In this document: in pieces, positions 48,812-59,308 of the stretch
Layout of the letters: each line of letters starts with the position of its first letter
How positions within the stretch are numbered: the first letter of the stretch is position 1
DNA from: Alphaproteobacteria bacterium
Lineage (GTDB): Bacteria; Pseudomonadota; Alphaproteobacteria; Rickettsiales; UBA1997
Reading direction: 5' to 3'
Assembly (NCBI GenBank): GCA_014190355.1
Contig: BJGH01000002.1
Location: forward strand, 189,992-253,991
DNA length: 64,000 nucleotides
Made by a program: the position numbers and the translations under genes
Notes under the pieces: model-generated
The model's database searches: none
What the model was told of the DNA's origin: nothing
Seen by the model: the letters and a program-made list of their open reading frames with translations, nothing else

Positions 48812-49324
48812 ATGAGTTTTGAATTTAATGATGAAAATAAAACAAAAGTTGCAGAGATTTTAAAAAAATATCCTGCAAATCGGAAAAAATCAGCAGTAAT
48901 GCCTTTGCTTGATTTGGCTCAACGCCAGAATTTCAATTGGCTTTCTAAAAGTGCTATTGAGCAAGTTGCTAAAATTCTAGAAATGCCTGAAATTAAAGTT
49001 TATGAAATTGCCAGTTTTTACACGATGTATAATTTAAAACCAGTTGGCAAATATCTTTTACAATTTTGTAAGACAACCCCTTGTATGCTTCGTGGCATTG
49101 ATCAAATTCTTAAAGATTGCGAAAAAAAATTAGGTATTAAGATGGATGAAACTTCAGCTGATGGGCTTTTTACTCTCAAGGAAGTCGAGTGCTTAGGTGC
49201 TTGTGTTAATGCTCCAATTGTCCAAATTAATGATGACTACGCTGAAGATTTAACTTCTGAAAAAATGATGCAAATTCTTGAAGATCTTAAAGCTGGCAAG
49301 GAGTTTAAAATCGCTGCTAATTAA
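48812..49324 (+). CDS. nuoE: NADH-quinone oxidoreductase subunit E
   Basis: The 24-kDa [2Fe-2S] subunit of complex I (cluster N1a). The 170 residues contain the four ligands C86, C91, C127 and C131 in the thioredoxin-like fold (CKTTPC and CLGAC). Its usual partner nuoF, with which it forms the NADH-oxidising module, is 20 kb away; instead nuoE follows the bc1 genes at 15 bases. It is convergent with sucA. Confidence 0.95.
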   Translation: MSFEFNDENKTKVAEILKKYPANRKKSAVMPLLDLAQRQNFNWLSKSAIEQVAKILEMPEIKVYEIASFYTMYNLKPVGKYLLQFCKTTPCMLRGIDQILKDCEKKLGIKMDETSADGLFTLKEVECLGACVNAPIVQINDDYAEDLTSEKMMQILEDLKAGKEFKIAAN

Positions 49325-49427
49325 TGGCGTTAAGTTAAATTTAAATTAATCTTATAGCTATCAAAATTAAAGATTTTAGCGATCACAAATTTTTTTATTG
49401 CGATTTAAGTGGTTGAAAAAAATTAAT

Positions 49428-49444
49428 ATTGTCTATGAGACAAT
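49428..49444 (-). terminator. Putative terminator of sucA
   Basis: A 7-base hairpin, ATTGTCT and AGACAAT around a 3-base loop, lies eight bases after the sucA stop. On the minus strand it is followed by ATTAATTTTTTTC, a proper T run. The stem is short and A/T-rich, so strength is uncertain. Confidence 0.45.
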
Positions 49445-49451
49445 TATAAAT

Positions 49452-52310
49452 TTATTTTTCTATTCCCAGTGCTTGTGAAATTAATTGTTTTTGTTCACGA
49501 GTGTGGTAAGATCCATAGCCTGTAGCAGGGGAGGCACAAGCAATTCGACCAACATATTTTGAACGGCTAGTTTTATGTTTAATTTGCAATAAAACTTCTT
49601 CAATGTAATCGTCAACAAAATGCCAAGCACCCATGTTTTTTGGTTCTTCTTGACACCAAATAATTTCAGCATTTTTATATTTTTTTAGCTCACTGGCTAA
49701 CTCAATTGCAGGGAATGGATAGAGTTGTTCGATGCGAATTAGGGCAATATCATTTATTTTGTTAGCCTGACGCGCTTCAAACAAATCATAGTAAACCTTA
49801 CCACTACATAGCACAACTCGTTTAATTTTGTCATCGCTAACTAATTTTTCTTCTTCTGAGATAATCGGTCGGAAATTTAATTTGCTAAATTCTTCAATTT
49901 TAGAAACAGCAAGTTTATGTCTTAACAGCGATTTAGGTGACATAACCACTAATGGTTTACGATCCTTATTGACAATTTGCAGACGCAAGGCATGGAAAAA
50001 ATTCGCTGGGTTAGTGATATTTACCACTCGTAAGTTGTTATCAGCGCAGGCTTGTAAATATCGCTCCAGTCTTGCAGAAGAATGTTCTGGACCTTGTCCT
50101 TCATAACCATGAGGCAAGAGCATTACTAATCCAGATTTGCGAAGCCATTTAACTTCCGAAGAAGCAACAAATTGGTCAAAGATAATTTGAGCACCATTGG
50201 CAAAATCACCAAATTGTGCTTCCCAAATCGTTAAGGTATTTGGATCGTTTAATGAATAGCCATATTCAAAGCCAAGAACTCCATATTCTGAAAGTACTGA
50301 ATCATAAACTTCAAAACTAGCTTTTTGACTAGCAAGAGTTGAAAAAATATTGTAACGCTGAGCAGTTTTAGCATCATGTAAAATTGAATGACGATGAGAA
50401 AATGTTCCTCTTCCAGCATCCTGCCCAGTGATACGAACATGGTGACCTTGCTCAATCAAACTGGCAAATGCCAATGCTTCAGCAGTTCCCCAGTCAATGT
50501 CTTGACCTTTTTCAACTGCATGTCTTCTCGCTTCTAATTGTTTAACAATTTTCAAATTGGCATTGAAATCAACAGGAATTGTGGTTGATTTAACAATTAG
50601 CTCATTTAATTTTTTTTCGCTGATAGCGGTTTTAGTTGGTGAATTATCACCATCTTTGATATTTTGCCAATCGCCTTTAAGCCAATCTGGCTCAAGGGCT
50701 TTGAAAGAGTTAGCTTTGTCAAATTCACTATTTAACATTTTTTCAAATTCATCAATCATTTGTTGATATTGATCTTTAGTAATTGAGCCTTCATTGATTA
50801 GCTGTTGTGAGTAAATTTTTTCAAGTGATTGCTGATCTTTAATTTTTTGATACATGATTGGTTGAGTGTAGAGTGGTTCGTCACCCTCATTATGACCATA
50901 TTTACGATAACATATCACATCAAGCACTACATCTTTTTTGAAGGTTTGACGATAATCAGAAATGATTTGAGAAATTCTAACAACATCTTCAACGCTATCG
51001 CCGTTAACATGGAAAATTGGTGCATCAATTGATTTTGCTAAATCTGAGGCGTATATTGTGCTTCTGGAGTCCGAAGGGTTAGCAGTAAAACCAATTTGAT
51101 TGTTGATAATTAAGTGAATAACTCCACCAGTATCATAGCCCTTGGTTCCGTTCATAACCAGACTTTCGGCAACCGAGCCTTGACCAGCAAATGCAGCATC
51201 GCCGTGAATTAATAAAGCTAATGCCTGGTAACGGTCTTTATCGCCAAGTAAATCTTGAGTAGATCGCACTCGCCCAGCCACAACGGTATTAACCGCTTCA
51301 AGATGCGATGGGTTAAAAGCCAAAGATAAAGCAATGTTATTGCCAGCAATATCTCTATCGCTTGAATAGCCCATGTGATATTTAACATCGCCTGATTTAG
51401 TGATACCTTCGGGGATTCCTGGGATACCTTGAAACTCAGCAAATAACCGATGGTATGGCTTATTCATAACTCCCGTTAAAACATTGAGTCTTCCACGATG
51501 AGCCATGCCAATAATAATTTTTTTCACACCTTTTTTGGCAGAATTATCGATAATTTTTTCAATAGCGCAAATTGCTGATTCACCACCTTCTACTGAAAAT
51601 CTTTTTGCCCCAGGAAAGCGTTTGTGAAGGAATTGTTCAAATCTTTCGCTACGGATAATTTCACTTAAAATTTTCTTTTTTTCATTTGGAGAAATTGGAC
51701 TAAATGCACTGTTTTCAAATTGTTTCGTTAAGAAATCTTTTTCAGCTTGGTTACGAATATATTCAAATTCAGCACCGATTTTATTGCAATAAATATAATT
51801 TAAGTTAGCTAAAACTTGTTGAAGTTGAACCTTTTGTCCTTGATAATCAACTTCGCAAGACAGGTCTTCATTTTTAATATTGTGAGTAGACAAGGCAATT
51901 TCCTTGACATCATTAGCTGAGGTTAAGTTAAGTGGATCAAGATTGCAGGCCAAGTGCCCAAATCTTTTAAAAGCATCAATTAATTTGCTGAGTTTTAAGT
52001 TAAGTTCTTGACTGCTAGAATTTTCAACAGGGTTTTTAACTGGAGATTTATTGTCTTTTTTAACTTCTTTAACACTATTTGAAGAAATATCATATTCATT
52101 ACAACCAATAATTTTCAAGTTTCTTTTTGCCCATGCTGGTCCTTGATAATCAAGAAGAATGCTTTTTATTTCATCATTATTTTCTTTAAAAAAATTCGCC
52201 CATGATTGATCAACGCTGTTTGGATTAACTAAGTATTTTTGGTAAAGTTCATTGATAAAAACAATATTAGTGCTGAAAAATTCAGAAGTGTGAGCAAGAT
52301 TTTGCGACAT
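49452..52310 (-). CDS. sucA: 2-oxoglutarate dehydrogenase E1 component
   Basis: The thiamine-diphosphate subunit that decarboxylates 2-oxoglutarate in the TCA cycle. The 952 residues match the family. The N-terminus carries the E2-binding region (FFKENNDE), with a lysine/serine/asparagine-rich linker at about 80-100. The substrate and cofactor blocks include GMAHRGRLNVL, GDAAFAGQGSVAESL and NNQIGFTANPSDSRST; the closing part has QDAGRGTFSHRH and ARLERYLQ. It is separated from sucB by six genes, and tRNA-Met lies just upstream on the same strand. Confidence 0.96.
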   Translation of the reverse strand: MSQNLAHTSEFFSTNIVFINELYQKYLVNPNSVDQSWANFFKENNDEIKSILLDYQGPAWAKRNLKIIGCNEYDISSNSVKEVKKDNKSPVKNPVENSSSQELNLKLSKLIDAFKRFGHLACNLDPLNLTSANDVKEIALSTHNIKNEDLSCEVDYQGQKVQLQQVLANLNYIYCNKIGAEFEYIRNQAEKDFLTKQFENSAFSPISPNEKKKILSEIIRSERFEQFLHKRFPGAKRFSVEGGESAICAIEKIIDNSAKKGVKKIIIGMAHRGRLNVLTGVMNKPYHRLFAEFQGIPGIPEGITKSGDVKYHMGYSSDRDIAGNNIALSLAFNPSHLEAVNTVVAGRVRSTQDLLGDKDRYQALALLIHGDAAFAGQGSVAESLVMNGTKGYDTGGVIHLIINNQIGFTANPSDSRSTIYASDLAKSIDAPIFHVNGDSVEDVVRISQIISDYRQTFKKDVVLDVICYRKYGHNEGDEPLYTQPIMYQKIKDQQSLEKIYSQQLINEGSITKDQYQQMIDEFEKMLNSEFDKANSFKALEPDWLKGDWQNIKDGDNSPTKTAISEKKLNELIVKSTTIPVDFNANLKIVKQLEARRHAVEKGQDIDWGTAEALAFASLIEQGHHVRITGQDAGRGTFSHRHSILHDAKTAQRYNIFSTLASQKASFEVYDSVLSEYGVLGFEYGYSLNDPNTLTIWEAQFGDFANGAQIIFDQFVASSEVKWLRKSGLVMLLPHGYEGQGPEHSSARLERYLQACADNNLRVVNITNPANFFHALRLQIVNKDRKPLVVMSPKSLLRHKLAVSKIEEFSKLNFRPIISEEEKLVSDDKIKRVVLCSGKVYYDLFEARQANKINDIALIRIEQLYPFPAIELASELKKYKNAEIIWCQEEPKNMGAWHFVDDYIEEVLLQIKHKTSRSKYVGRIACASPATGYGSYHTREQKQLISQALGIEK

Positions 52311-52478
52311 ATTAAATTTTAATTTATTATTTTTTTATTAATATTTTTTAACAGATCTTAAAAAAATTAATTTCTTTTAAGAAAAACTATAAATCCTTAA
52401 AGCCACAACAAACCAACTACAAACCCTATTTAAAACCCTAAAAGTTTAAAATGATTTTGAAATATATCGTGATTTATA

Positions 52479-52554
52479 TGGTAGCGGAGGAGGGGATCGA
52501 ACCCCCGACACGCGGATTATGATCCCGCTGCTCTACCAACTGAGCTACCCCGCC
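52479..52554 (-). tRNA. tRNA-Met (anticodon CAU), elongator type
   Basis: A complete cloverleaf of 76 bases including an encoded CCA. The anticodon stem GCGGG/TCCGC holds the loop ATCATAA with CAU. The body (GGCGGGGTAGCTCAGTTGGT at the 5' end) resembles the alphaproteobacterial elongator tRNA-Met. It is not the initiator form, whose anticodon stem carries three G-C pairs in a different context. A lysidine-modified tRNA-Ile cannot be excluded outright, because it also carries a CAU anticodon in DNA. Confidence 0.92.
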
Positions 52555-53602
52555 ATTTTTGCGATATTTATTATTTTGGTAAATAAAAAAATAAAGCATG
52601 AACTTAAAAAATTTGCATGATTTTTCACAGCAATTTATGCCAACAAAGCCTTTAGAACAAGATGATATTCATAACTTAAAAATGATAATTTTGCCAAATA
52701 ATTATAGCGAATTATCGTTAATTAAATTATTTTTTAAGCTTAGCAATTTAGTAATCTTAAAAGTTTTTTTAGTTACATAAACTATTGGATCTTCAATCTT
52801 AAAATTTTTTAAATTAAATTTCAAATTAATTTTTTATAAAGAATATTCCAATAATTGGCGAATTATTAAAAATATCGAGCGATTAAGATTCTAAAGGATA
52901 AAAGGCGATATAAGAATGTAGCAAGCAATACCAAAAAACTGCTAATTAGTGATATAAATTTAAATATCAAAATAACCTCCTTAAACTTCAAAACAGCTTC
53001 TTATAAAACAAAATCAAGATCAATTTTATCGATATTGCTAATTAATCGATTGTTTTCGTTTAAAGATTAATTTGACATTTTGATGTTTTTGCATAATAAA
53101 TTCTGCCTTTTGGGAATTAGGTTAATAAATTCATAGTAAGGGATATTAGGGGTATTAAAATTAAGTGCAGTAAATTGTGAAATCAAATATTTTACAAAAG
53201 CCTTAATCAGTTAAAATATAGAGAATTAGATTCTAAGCGATCTTAAAATCTTAACAATTAGTGAATTAAGTTTACTGCAAGTTAAATATGTTATTAATAA
53301 ACAAGCAATAACAACAATTGTTATGTAAGAAAAAATATACGCTGTTAAAATTGCATCAAGTAAGATCATTAAAGGCAAGCTATAAAACAAATAATTGAAC
53401 AATAAATTTTTTTGATTATAAATTATTTAAATAAAAAAATTAACTAAAAATTTAAAGTTTTTTTTAATTTATAGAAAAATTAAAATTAAGCATGTATTTA
53501 ACTCATTATTATTAATTTTAAAAATCAAGCAGCAGTAAAATCTTCTTATCAAAATTACTGATCAAATAAAAAAAATCAAATTATATAAAAAGTCCAAATT
53601 TA
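52555..53602. other. Gene-poor stretch downstream of tRNA-Met
   Basis: About 1 kb with no recognised gene. A 60-codon ATG frame (52598-52780, plus strand) has no recognisable features and is probably chance. A short hydrophobic minus-strand frame at 53226-53369 is listed separately. Otherwise A/T-rich, with traces of frames broken by stops. Confidence 0.4.
53226..53369 (-). CDS. Possible 47-residue hydrophobic protein or membrane-protein remnant
   Basis: From the ATG at 53369 the frame reads MILLDAILTAYIFSYITIVV, a continuous membrane-helix-like stretch, then ends with a basic tail (VKILRSLRI) before the stop at 53226. The frame is open some 19 codons further upstream. One transmembrane helix with a positive C-terminus is chemically sensible, but A/T-rich DNA readily produces such frames, and there is no homology or context to support it. 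Confidence 0.2.
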   Translation of the reverse strand: MILLDAILTAYIFSYITIVVIACLLITYLTCSKLNSLIVKILRSLRI

Positions 53603-54449
53603 TGTAAGGAAATATTGTTCTATGTTGACGACTCAAAAAGTTTTAGTGAATTAATACCTCAGCTGGCATTCAAGAATCTTATTCTTTTTTAAATTATGCA
53701 TTTTATGATAGATCTTCAAATTTTATTAATACAATTGATTAACATACTTAACAGTATTGCCGAAAAAGAAGGTAGCAATTTGCTTTTGTTGATGGACACA
53801 AAACTTTTGCCGGATTTAAGGTTAGCGATAATAAATTTGGCGAGATTAAAAATATAATAATTTTACGAATTCAAAATAAACTTGGCTTTGAAGATCAAAA
53901 AAAATCAAAAATTATTAAAAAATTAATCAGTGATAAAGGATTGATAAAATTATTATAAATCTTGATTTTGAAAAAGATAAAGATTCTTAAAGATTAACTC
54001 TATGTCTAACCAAAGATCAAGAAAAATGGAAAGCGTCTTATCATAATCCAAATGGTAATTATAATAAAGCTTTTGAAACTGATTTTGAAATTAAAGCAAG
54101 AGAATTATTTGCTCTGTTGGGAATTAAGTATGAAGAATCTCCACCAGATAAAATTAAAGTCATCATTTCTAATGTTTTAGTTGGCAGGTGAAGTCTAATT
54201 GGTTCAGTTGTTTCAGCTGTTTTGGTATTGGGTAAGGATTATGAAGATAAAATTCCTAGAAATTTTAGCCATAATATTTGAGTCTGCTGATAAATTTAAA
54301 AATGGAACAGCGGAATTCAGCAAAAATTAGTAGAAAGATTAGGGCATATTAAAAAGTGTGTAAAGCAAAAACCTGTAGAAATAACTCCTAGTAGCGTTAT
54401 AGAAACCTCAGAACAACAAACAACTTCGAGGTTGTCAGTGGAGTTGTAA
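53603..54449 (+). pseudogene. Decayed gene of unknown family
   Basis: Plus-strand coding-like pieces are separated by stops and frame shifts: an acidic/aromatic piece from 53603 (LFYVDDSKSFSELI), a 57-codon piece at 53785-53958 beginning FVDGHKTFAGFKVSDNKFGE, a longer piece at about 54010-54280 (KWKASYHNPNGNYNKAFETD, then KYEESPPDKIKVIISNVLVG, stop, SLIGSVVSAVLVLGKDYEDK), and a Thr/Ser-rich tail ending near 54449. The codon use of these pieces looks like real protein, unlike the spacers around. The former protein seems to have been roughly 250-280 residues. I do not recognise it. Confidence 0.5.
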
Positions 54450-54935
54450 AGTAAAAATTAGTTTTCTAATTAAAGGTAATTTTTCTTAATTTGTCATGCA
54501 AATCTTGAGTCGAATAATTTAAAATATTTGCATTTAATTCATATAGTCAGCTGATTTATGAATAATTAGCTATTATTAGAAAACAAAATTAATCTTTAAA
54601 ACCTATTAAGTTAACAATTTATTGGTTAGACTTTATGAAAAGCATTATCTTTAATAATTTTTCAAGGGTTTATAAAATTTTAATCTAGTTCTAAATTGCT
54701 TTAACATAAAGACTTAAAGATAAAAATTTTAACTTTTCTTTTAAAAAAGGTTAAGAATGCTCTACGAAAAACTTTGAATGTCTAATTAATTGTTTAAAAA
54801 ATCTGATAATTGATAAGAAAAATTATTATAGATAAGCCAAAAAATAATAAGTTACAAAATTTATAATTGTTAAAAAATTTTAAATAAAACAAAAACAAAT
54901 AATCTTTAATTCATGTTAATTATTCATAGTTTTTT
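54450..54935. other. A/T-rich spacer
   Basis: About 490 bases between the decayed gene and the repeat-protein gene. No gene, RNA or convincing hairpin is visible. Confidence 0.5.
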
Positions 54936-56507
54936 TTAACGACCTCCTGTTTCTTTAGTACTAGTAGGACTAGGACTTTGTTGTTTTCCTTGAACATTTT
55001 TTCTATTAAGAATTTCTATCTCTATTTGGCCCAATTCTTTTAAAACTTCTTGCAGTTCTTTTCTAATTTCAGGATCTTTTGAATTTCTAAATTGTAGAAT
55101 AGCTTGTGTTCCTAGTTTTTTTATTTTTCTTTCATTTGACCAAAGGGGATCAAATTCTTGATTTGATTTCTGTTGGTTGTCGACTAATGAGCATCCTTGA
55201 GGCGCTGAGGGAGTTAATCCAGGTTGTTGTCGCTGTGGGTTAACAAATACTAAGGGATTAGGCGGTTTCGGTCTTTGTGACCTAAGGAGATCAGTTTCCT
55301 TGTCTAATGGCTGCGGTTGTTGACTTTGGTCCAGAAAATGAACCGGATGTAATCTTTGTTGTCGCTGTTGGTTACCAACTCCTAAGGGTCCTTGTGGCAC
55401 TAAGGGAACAAATCCAGGTTGTTGTTGCTGTGGGTTACCAACTCCTAAGGGTCCTTGAGGCGCTAAGGGATTTGATCCAGGTTGTTGTCGCTGTGGGTTA
55501 ACAAATACTAAGGGTCCTTGTGGCACTAAGGGAACAAATCCAGGTTGTTGTTGCTGTGGGTTAACAAATACTAAGGGATTAGGCGGTTTCGGTCTTTGTG
55601 ACCTAAGGAGATCAGTTTCCTTGTCTAATGGCTGCGGATGTTGACTTTGGTTCGCAAAATGTACTCTTTGTGGTTGCTGTGGGTTAACAAATACTAAGCG
55701 TACTTGTGGCGCTGAGGGAGTAAATCCAGGTTGTTGGTTAAATACTAAGGAATTATGCGGTGAACGTATTTGTGACCTAAGGAGATCAGTTTCCTTGCCT
55801 AATCGCTGCGGTTGTTGACTTTGGTCCAGAAAATGTACTCTTTGTTGTCGCTGTTGGTTACCAACTCCTAAGGGTCCTTGTGGCACTAAGGGAGTATATC
55901 CAGATTGTTGTTGCTGTGGGTTAACAAATACTAAGGGTCCTGGTGGCACTGAGGGAGTATATCCAGATTGTTGTTGCTGTTGGTTAACAAATACTAAGGG
56001 TCCTTGTGGCGGAAGTTCAATTGCTTTAAGATCTGTTGTTAAAGCGTGATTTTCATTTTCCTTGATAAGTGCAGATAATAATTTAATTTTTTCAATTTGT
56101 GCTGATCTAAAATCAGCGTATTGTACTCGTCCTTGTATAATTGGTTGACCTGGATCTAAAGGAAGTAGTTTATCAATTTCAGGCAATAAATCAAAATAAA
56201 ATCCAAATCTATTATTTAAATAATTTTGAGCTTTTGCAGTATTTTTTTCTTTAATTTCATTAAATTTATCAGAGATTTTATTACAAAATTTATTTAAACT
56301 GCTATTGATTTTATTTACATATTTTTGAAAATCTTCTGTGTTTTGGGGTTTTGTAAAATTTTCTTTATCTAAACTAATAGCGTTTTCAAAATTCTTAATT
56401 AAAGAAGGTAGGATTTTGTCCTCATAGGTATATTCTTCATTTACGAAATTTTCAAGTAATCTATCAATACTTTCATTGCTTTCTTCTTTTGGTTCTATTT
56501 TAGTCAT
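54936..56507 (-). CDS. Proline/glutamine-rich repeat protein, function unknown
   Basis: A 523-residue protein in three parts. Residues 1-165 are charged and helical with no signal peptide. Residues 167-437 are repeats: a unit of about 21 residues (pattern GPLVFVNPQQQQ-G-TPLVPQ) in many imperfect copies, interrupted three times by a block V-H-F-x-x-Q-S-Q-x-P-Q-x-L-x-K-E-T-D-L-L-R-S-Q (near 224-245, 282-304 and 389-411). Residues 440-523 are again charged and helical, ending in a polar tail. Extended disordered repeats between folded ends are seen in bacterial effectors and surface proteins, but nothing here proves export. The flanks are gene-poor. Confidence 0.7.
   Translation of the reverse strand: MTKIEPKEESNESIDRLLENFVNEEYTYEDKILPSLIKNFENAISLDKENFTKPQNTEDFQKYVNKINSSLNKFCNKISDKFNEIKEKNTAKAQNYLNNRFGFYFDLLPEIDKLLPLDPGQPIIQGRVQYADFRSAQIEKIKLLSALIKENENHALTTDLKAIELPPQGPLVFVNQQQQQSGYTPSVPPGPLVFVNPQQQQSGYTPLVPQGPLGVGNQQRQQRVHFLDQSQQPQRLGKETDLLRSQIRSPHNSLVFNQQPGFTPSAPQVRLVFVNPQQPQRVHFANQSQHPQPLDKETDLLRSQRPKPPNPLVFVNPQQQQPGFVPLVPQGPLVFVNPQRQQPGSNPLAPQGPLGVGNPQQQQPGFVPLVPQGPLGVGNQQRQQRLHPVHFLDQSQQPQPLDKETDLLRSQRPKPPNPLVFVNPQRQQPGLTPSAPQGCSLVDNQQKSNQEFDPLWSNERKIKKLGTQAILQFRNSKDPEIRKELQEVLKELGQIEIEILNRKNVQGKQQSPSPTSTKETGGR
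55197..56009 (-). repeat. Imperfect tandem repeats inside the P/Q-rich gene
   Basis: DNA repeats that encode residues 167-437 of the P/Q-rich protein. Short units of about 63 bases are nested in longer units; the stretch encoding KETDLLRSQRPKPPNPLVFV occurs twice nearly unchanged at the DNA level, and a more diverged version a third time. Near-identity between distant copies implies recent duplication or recombination, so copy number may vary between strains. Confidence 0.8.
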
Positions 56508-56937
56508 AGAAAAAATAATTTATGTTTTTATAAAAAAAATTATTAAAACCATTCGTAAAACTAAAAATATTAATTTTAAGTTTTTTTGAAAAGGTTAAGG
56601 AATATTAAAAGGGAAATTTTAACCAATAAATATAGATTAATTGAATAATTAATTTTTTAAAGTTAAAAAAATATTTTGTACCTTTATGAATTTTAAAAAA
56701 ATATTTTTAATAACTTTTATAATTTTTTATAAATCGTATTACTTTATAACAACATAAAGAATTGAAATTTCAGAATAACCATTTTAGTTTTTTTGTTAAA
56801 AATATTTAAAAACCTTAATCTATTTCCATAGAAAGTTTTGTTAAAATATTTATTGAAAAAAAATATTTTGTTAAAATGCTTCAATTATAATGTTGTGAAG
56901 GTATTTTTTAATTTTAAACAATAATTGGAAATGATAT
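56508..56937. other. A/T-rich spacer between the repeat protein and uvrB
   Basis: About 430 bases rich in A and T runs. Must carry the promoter of the repeat-protein gene; no element can be chosen. No coding frame is supported. Confidence 0.5.
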
Positions 56938-58920
56938 TTATTGAGTTAGGCGAATTGCCTCGAGACGCTTTATTTTATCGCGAAGGATTGTGGCTTTTTC
57001 AAAATCAAGATTGCTAGCAGATTCAAGCATCTCTCTTTTTAGCTGATCGATTTGTTCAATAGTTGGTTTTTTGTTAATTAATTCGTCGTCATTATCTTTA
57101 TTTTTTTTCGAGTAAAGGTTTTCCAGAGCGCTTCCCAGAGGTTTGTTGGTGGTGGTTGGAGTGATGTTGTGTTTAAGATTGTAAGCGATTTGAATTTCAC
57201 GACGTCTTTGAGTTTCTCGTAAGGCATTAGTCATTGATTTGGTCATTTTATCGGCATATAAAATTACTTTACCTAAAGAATTTCGCGCAGCTCTGCCAAT
57301 GGTTTGAATTAATGAAGTTTCGTTGCGTAAAAAACCTTCTTTATCAGCATCAAGAATGGCAACTAAAGCACATTCAGGAATGTCCAAACCTTCACGAAGA
57401 AGATTGACTCCAACTAAACAATCAAATTTTCCTAGTCGTAAATTTTGAATGATTTCAATACGATCTAAAGTATCAACATCAGAATGCATATATACCACAT
57501 TAATACCAGCATCGTTGAGATATTGCGTTAAATCTTCGGCCATTTTTTTTGTTAAAGTTGTAGCAAGAGTGCGAAAGCCTTGTTCTTTAACTTTAATAAT
57601 TTCTTTCAAGAGGTTTGCGACTTGTGATTTAGCTTCTCTAACTTCGCAAACTGGGTCTAAAAGACCAGTTGGACGAATAATTTGTTCAACAATCTCACCA
57701 TCGGACTTGGTGATTTCGTAAGCCTTAGGAGTAGCAGAAACATAGATGGTTTGTGGTTTGAATTTTTCCCATTCGCTGAATTTTAAAGGCCGATTATCTA
57801 AAGCACTTGGCAAGCGAAAACCATGCTCTACTAAAACTGACTTACGAGCTAAATCACCTTTATACATCCCTTCAATTTGGGGAATTGAAACATGGCTTTC
57901 ATCGACAAAAAGTAAGGCATCTTGAGGAAGATATTCAAATAAAGTTGGAGGAGGTGAACCAGCTTCACGATTAGTTAAATAGCGTGAATAATTTTCGATA
58001 CCTTTGCAACTTCCTAAAGTAACCATCATTTCTAAATCATAAGTTGTTCTTTGGTTTAGTCGTTGAGCTTCTAAAATACGATTATTTTTTTCTAGTTCAG
58101 TAAGGCGAATATTTAAATCCTCCTTGATTCTTTTAACGGCATTTTGCATAACATCGGCTGGGGTAACGTAGTGCGAGGATGGGTATATTGCAATATCGCT
58201 AAGTTTTCCAAGGGTTTCACCTGTTAAAGGATCAAATTCAATTATTTCGTCAATTTCATCGCCAAACATAGCAATTCGCCAAGCGCGATCATCAAGATGC
58301 GAAGGAAAAATATCAACAACATCACCAAGAACTCGAAAACTGCATCGTTCAAACGCCAAATCATTTCGACTATATTGTAAATCAACTAAACGCATAAGCA
58401 ATTTTTGGCGATTGATTTCATCACCAGTTTTAAGGCGTAAAACCATTTGTGAATAAAAATCTGCTGAACCTATGCCATAAATGCAAGAGACTGAGGCTAC
58501 AACGATAGTATCTCTTCTTTCAAATAATGCTCGAGTGGCGTTATGCCGCAATCGATCAATTTGCTCATTAATTGAGCTATCTTTTTCAATAAAAGTATCA
58601 GTTTTAACAACATAAGCTTCGGGTTGATAGTAATCATAAAAGGAAACAAAATAGCCAATTTCATTATCGGGAAAAAATTCTTTCATCTCGCCGTATATTT
58701 GAGCGGCAAGAGTTTTATTGTGAGCCATAATCAGGGTTGGACGCTGAGTTTTGGCGATAATATTGGCCATGGTGAAAGTCTTGCCTGAACCTGTAATTCC
58801 AAGAAGTATTTGATCTTTCTTTTTTAAATCAAGACCAGCAATAAGCTTATCTATCGCTTGGGGTTGATCACCTGCAGGTTGGAATTTTGATTTGAGTTTG
58901 AAGGGTTGGCTAGAGGTCAA
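56938..58920 (-). CDS. uvrB: Excinuclease ABC subunit B
   Basis: The damage-verifying helicase-like subunit of nucleotide excision repair. The 660 residues show the Walker [10 protein letters not shown] near residue 42, the beta-hairpin region YYQPEAYV, the DEXH-like box [12 protein letters not shown], the C-terminal helicase motifs (LREGLDIPE and QTIGRAARN) and the UvrC-binding UVR coiled coil at the end ([20 protein letters not shown]). The start is a TTG at 58920: no in-frame ATG lies upstream of the conserved F-Q-P-A-G-D-Q-P segment, so a non-ATG start is required. Confidence 0.95.
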   Translation of the reverse strand: MTSSQPFKLKSKFQPAGDQPQAIDKLIAGLDLKKKDQILLGITGSGKTFTMANIIAKTQRPTLIMAHNKTLAAQIYGEMKEFFPDNEIGYFVSFYDYYQPEAYVVKTDTFIEKDSSINEQIDRLRHNATRALFERRDTIVVASVSCIYGIGSADFYSQMVLRLKTGDEINRQKLLMRLVDLQYSRNDLAFERCSFRVLGDVVDIFPSHLDDRAWRIAMFGDEIDEIIEFDPLTGETLGKLSDIAIYPSSHYVTPADVMQNAVKRIKEDLNIRLTELEKNNRILEAQRLNQRTTYDLEMMVTLGSCKGIENYSRYLTNREAGSPPPTLFEYLPQDALLFVDESHVSIPQIEGMYKGDLARKSVLVEHGFRLPSALDNRPLKFSEWEKFKPQTIYVSATPKAYEITKSDGEIVEQIIRPTGLLDPVCEVREAKSQVANLLKEIIKVKEQGFRTLATTLTKKMAEDLTQYLNDAGINVVYMHSDVDTLDRIEIIQNLRLGKFDCLVGVNLLREGLDIPECALVAILDADKEGFLRNETSLIQTIGRAARNSLGKVILYADKMTKSMTNALRETQRRREIQIAYNLKHNITPTTTNKPLGSALENLYSKKNKDNDDELINKKPTIEQIDQLKREMLESASNLDFEKATILRDKIKRLEAIRLTQ

Positions 58921-59149
58921 AGTAACGATGTTGAAAGTAGTTAAATATTATTTAGTTTAATTATTTTAAATATTTGCTATTGTTTCTTATTATTTAGAAA
59001 ATTAAGTGATTTTTTGGTTTTTTAATCAAAGATTTTTGATTTTTAAATCAACTTTTTAATCGAAAAATTGTAGAGCTTTGTTTCGCAAGGGTTTAGCAGA
59101 CCTTAAAAAACCTACTTTAAATTTTTATTTAAAAAGGTGATGAAAAGGT

Positions 59150-59235
59150 TGGTGGATAGGGCAGGATTTGAACCTGCGAACGCTAACGCGGGCAGATTTA
59201 CAGTCTGCTGCCATTGACCACTCGGCCACCTATCC
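59150..59235 (-). tRNA. tRNA-Tyr (anticodon GUA)
   Basis: A class II tRNA with a long variable arm, 86 bases including an encoded CCA. The acceptor GGATAGG pairs with CCTATCC; the anticodon stem GCAGA/TCTGC holds CTGTAAA with GTA. The variable arm (CGCGTTAGCG) is the expected extra hairpin of bacterial tRNA-Tyr. It lies upstream of uvrB and 73 bases from tRNA-Gly on the same strand. Confidence 0.96.
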
Positions 59236-59308
59236 AAATTTAAGTAGTTTTTAGTGATGAATATTGCAAATGCCAAGAAAGTTTATTGGCAAATTCTGAT
59301 TTAAATTA

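Noticed and set aside
52479-52554. Initiator tRNA-fMet or lysidine-type tRNA-Ile for the CAU tRNA
   Set aside because: The first acceptor pair and anticodon stem are not those of the initiator, and the body matches the elongator tRNA-Met pattern of alphaproteobacteria; tRNA-Ile2 is only not excluded.
52598-52780. A 60-codon ATG frame next to tRNA-Met
   Set aside because: No motif, no context and a composition like random A/T-rich DNA.
55307-55501. A 64-codon plus-strand frame rich in VVAVG
   Set aside because: Antisense product of the CAACAGC-type glutamine repeats of the real minus-strand gene.
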